16,258 nucleotides of DNA from JBOHTO01 sp050733695 (lineage in GTDB: Bacteria; Gemmatimonadota; Gemmatimonadetes; Gemmatimonadales; Gemmatimonadaceae). The translations under genes and the position numbers were made by a program. Below the pieces are notes generated by a model. That model made no database searches and was not told where the DNA came from. It saw nothing but the letters and a program-made list of their open reading frames with translations. This document shows, piece by piece, positions 15,140 through 16,258 of this stretch. Within the stretch, counting starts at the first letter, position 1; every line of letters begins with the position of its first letter. The stretch is taken from positions 1 to 16,258 of the forward strand of contig JBOHTO010000128.1 of the NCBI GenBank assembly GCA_050733695.1. Reading direction: 5' to 3'.

Positions 15140-16066
15140 CTACTCCAGGGCACGGAGATGAACGACGGCGGCCTCTCCCAATGCTTCCGGCGTGTAGCCA
15201 CCCTCCAGTACGCTCACGAGGCGGCCGCCGCACCATGTCCGCGCGCGTTCGACAAGCGATGTCGTCATCTCGCCGATGTGCCCGGACTCCAGCGTGAAGC
15301 CGCCGAGCGGGTCACCACGCAGCGAATCAAAGCCGGCCGAGAGGAGCACGAGATCGGGGACGAACCCCTCGGTGGCCCGATCGATCGCGTCCTGCCACGC
15401 CGCGATGTACTCCCGGGCGGGCCGGCCGCCCGGCATGGGGACATTCCATATGTTACCCCGGGGCCCGCGATCATCAGCGGCGCCTGTGCCAGGATACCAG
15501 GGCCACTGATGCATGGACACGTAGCGGATGGCTGGCTCCTGCTCCACCATCGCCTGCGTACCGTTCCCGTGGTGCACGTCCCAGTCGGCGATGAGAATGC
15601 GGTCGGCTCCGTGGCGCGCGCGCGCGTAGTGCGCTGCAATCGCAACGTTGCCGAAGATGCAGAACCCCATCCCGGCGGCCGGGAGTGCGTGATGTCCCGG
15701 CGGACGTACCGCGCAGAAACTCCGCACGGCGCGCCCGTCGAAGGCCATGTCGACCGCGTCGAGCGCCGAGCCGACACCCGCGCGCGCGGCGTCCCACGAC
15801 CCTTCGCTCACGACCGTGTCCGGATCCAGCCGTCCGCCACCCGACGCCGCCATCGCCTCGACCTGCGCGGCATACCTCGGCGCGTGACCGAACGCGAGTT
15901 CCGCGGGCGTCGCACTGCGTCCTTCCACGTGCAGCAGTCGATGGAAGAGTTCCGGATCGTCGCGGAGCGCGCGCGGGATCGCCCGCAACCGGCCGACATG
16001 TTCGGGATGCGACCATCCGGTGTCGTGTCGGCCGCAGTCGGCGTGCGAGATGTAGGCGACCGTCAT
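15140..16066 (-). CDS. Histone deacetylase-family (acetoin utilization/acetylpolyamine amidohydrolase-like) zinc deacetylase
   Basis: A 308-residue member of the arginase/deacetylase fold. It has the N-terminal substrate-loop sequence SHPEHVGRLRAI (19-30), the His-His pair His125-His126 in RPPGHHA, FCIFGNVAIAA, and zinc ligands Asp163 and His165 (DWDVHHGNGT) plus Asp247 (SAGFDSLRGDPLGG). The transition-state Tyr291 is in LEGGY. All catalytic residues are present. Bacterial relatives remove acetyl groups from proteins such as acetyl-CoA synthetase (AcuC) or from small amines; no acs or acu gene is adjacent, so the substrate is open. ATG 16066 starts directly at MTVAYISH and overlaps the previous stop as ATGA. 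The longer frame to 16117 adds only basic shadow sequence. A gap of 119 bp follows before the methyltransferase. Confidence 0.95.
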   Translation of the reverse strand: MTVAYISHADCGRHDTGWSHPEHVGRLRAIPRALRDDPELFHRLLHVEGRSATPAELAFGHAPRYAAQVEAMAASGGGRLDPDTVVSEGSWDAARAGVGSALDAVDMAFDGRAVRSFCAVRPPGHHALPAAGMGFCIFGNVAIAAHYARARHGADRILIADWDVHHGNGTQAMVEQEPAIRYVSMHQWPWYPGTGAADDRGPRGNIWNVPMPGGRPAREYIAAWQDAIDRATEGFVPDLVLLSAGFDSLRGDPLGGFTLESGHIGEMTTSLVERARTWCGGRLVSVLEGGYTPEALGEAAVVHLRALE

Positions 16067-16258
16067 CGCTCTCCGCGCAGCCGCCGCGAGAGCAGTTCGA
16101 CGAGAAGCGATGCACATAGCGCCGCGAGGAGCAGCCAGGCCGGCAGTTGCTGCCCCCGCGCGGCGGTCGTGGGCGCCTGGGCGGTTGGCGATCCGAGTGC
16201 GTCGAACAGGTGCGCCAGAGGCGCGGCATCCGGCGGGGCATCGCCCAGCGCCGGTGGG
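16063..16258 (-). CDS. C-terminus of a membrane-anchored protein (runs off the right edge)
   Basis: Only the last 64 codons are in the window, ending at TGA 16063-16065, which overlaps the deacetylase ATG (ATGA). The visible part has an Ala/Pro-rich stretch (DAPPDAAPLAHLFDALGSP) and a linker. It ends in a single hydrophobic helix, LPAWLLLAALCASLLVELL, and a short basic tail SRRLRGER, so the protein ends just inside the cytoplasm. A C-terminal anchor of this form is common in large VWA-domain (BatA-like) or similar envelope proteins, but nothing here proves that assignment. The tight coupling suggests co-transcription with the deacetylase. Confidence 0.7.
   Translation of the reverse strand, partial: PPALGDAPPDAAPLAHLFDALGSPTAQAPTTAARGQQLPAWLLLAALCASLLVELLSRRLRGER

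Noticed and set aside
15021..15236. N-terminal extension of the methyltransferase up to a start at 15236
   Set aside because: The added 72 residues are Arg/Gly/Pro-rich, cross the only intergenic gap and overlap the deacetylase coding region by 97 bp.

Overview
This is a GC-rich (clearly above 60 %), gene-dense chromosomal window from a free-living bacterium. The gene mix (MdlA-type ABC half-transporter, CcdA, alkaline-phosphatase-superfamily protein, TIGR00300/LOR-SDH enzyme, GvpL/F-like protein, zinc-ribbon Ser/Thr kinase, HDAC-type deacetylase) and the frequent GTG starts and 1-4 nt overlaps suggest Gemmatimonadota or a nearby phylum. That placement is inference: there is no rRNA or other phylogenetic marker apart from priA. 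I see no tRNA, rRNA, CRISPR array, insertion sequence or phage gene.

Layout. (1) 1-220, minus: the 5' part of a lipoprotein gene running off the left edge. (2) 278-3390, plus: a compact run of ABC half-transporter, soluble histidine kinase and single-domain response regulator. The regulator probably starts at a non-standard CTG that overlaps the kinase stop. (3) 3359-4087, minus: ccdA, convergent with the regulator (32 bp overlap) and overlapping head-to-head with the next gene. (4) About 4077-6011, plus: a predicted phosphodiesterase/phosphatase of the alkaline-phosphatase superfamily. (5) 5924-16258, minus: a long co-directional block. In transcription order it holds the C-terminus of a membrane protein, an HDAC-family deacetylase, a 119-bp gap with a possible promoter, a SAM methyltransferase, CorA, a GvpL/F-like protein, a zinc-ribbon Ser/Thr kinase, a dipeptide epimerase, PriA, a TIGR00300-type (ornithine cyclodeaminase-like) enzyme, a small gene interrupted by an in-frame TAG, and a Fur-family regulator.

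Most neighbours in the minus block overlap by 1-32 bp or are separated by 3-21 bp, so translational coupling and co-transcription are likely. No single pathway joins them. Themes are metal handling (CorA, Fur), peptide/cell-wall and amino-acid metabolism (dipeptide epimerase, TIGR00300 enzyme), signalling (kinase) and replication restart (PriA).

The most unusual points are these. A 9-bp tandem repeat lies in the 88-bp overlap between the convergent phosphatase and Fur genes and encodes a collagen-like Gly-Pro-Ala tail on both strands. One small gene has its two halves in the same frame on either side of an amber codon. An orphan GvpL/F-like gene sits between corA and a protein kinase with no other gas-vesicle gene in view. 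The response regulator needs a CTG start to have a complete receiver domain.
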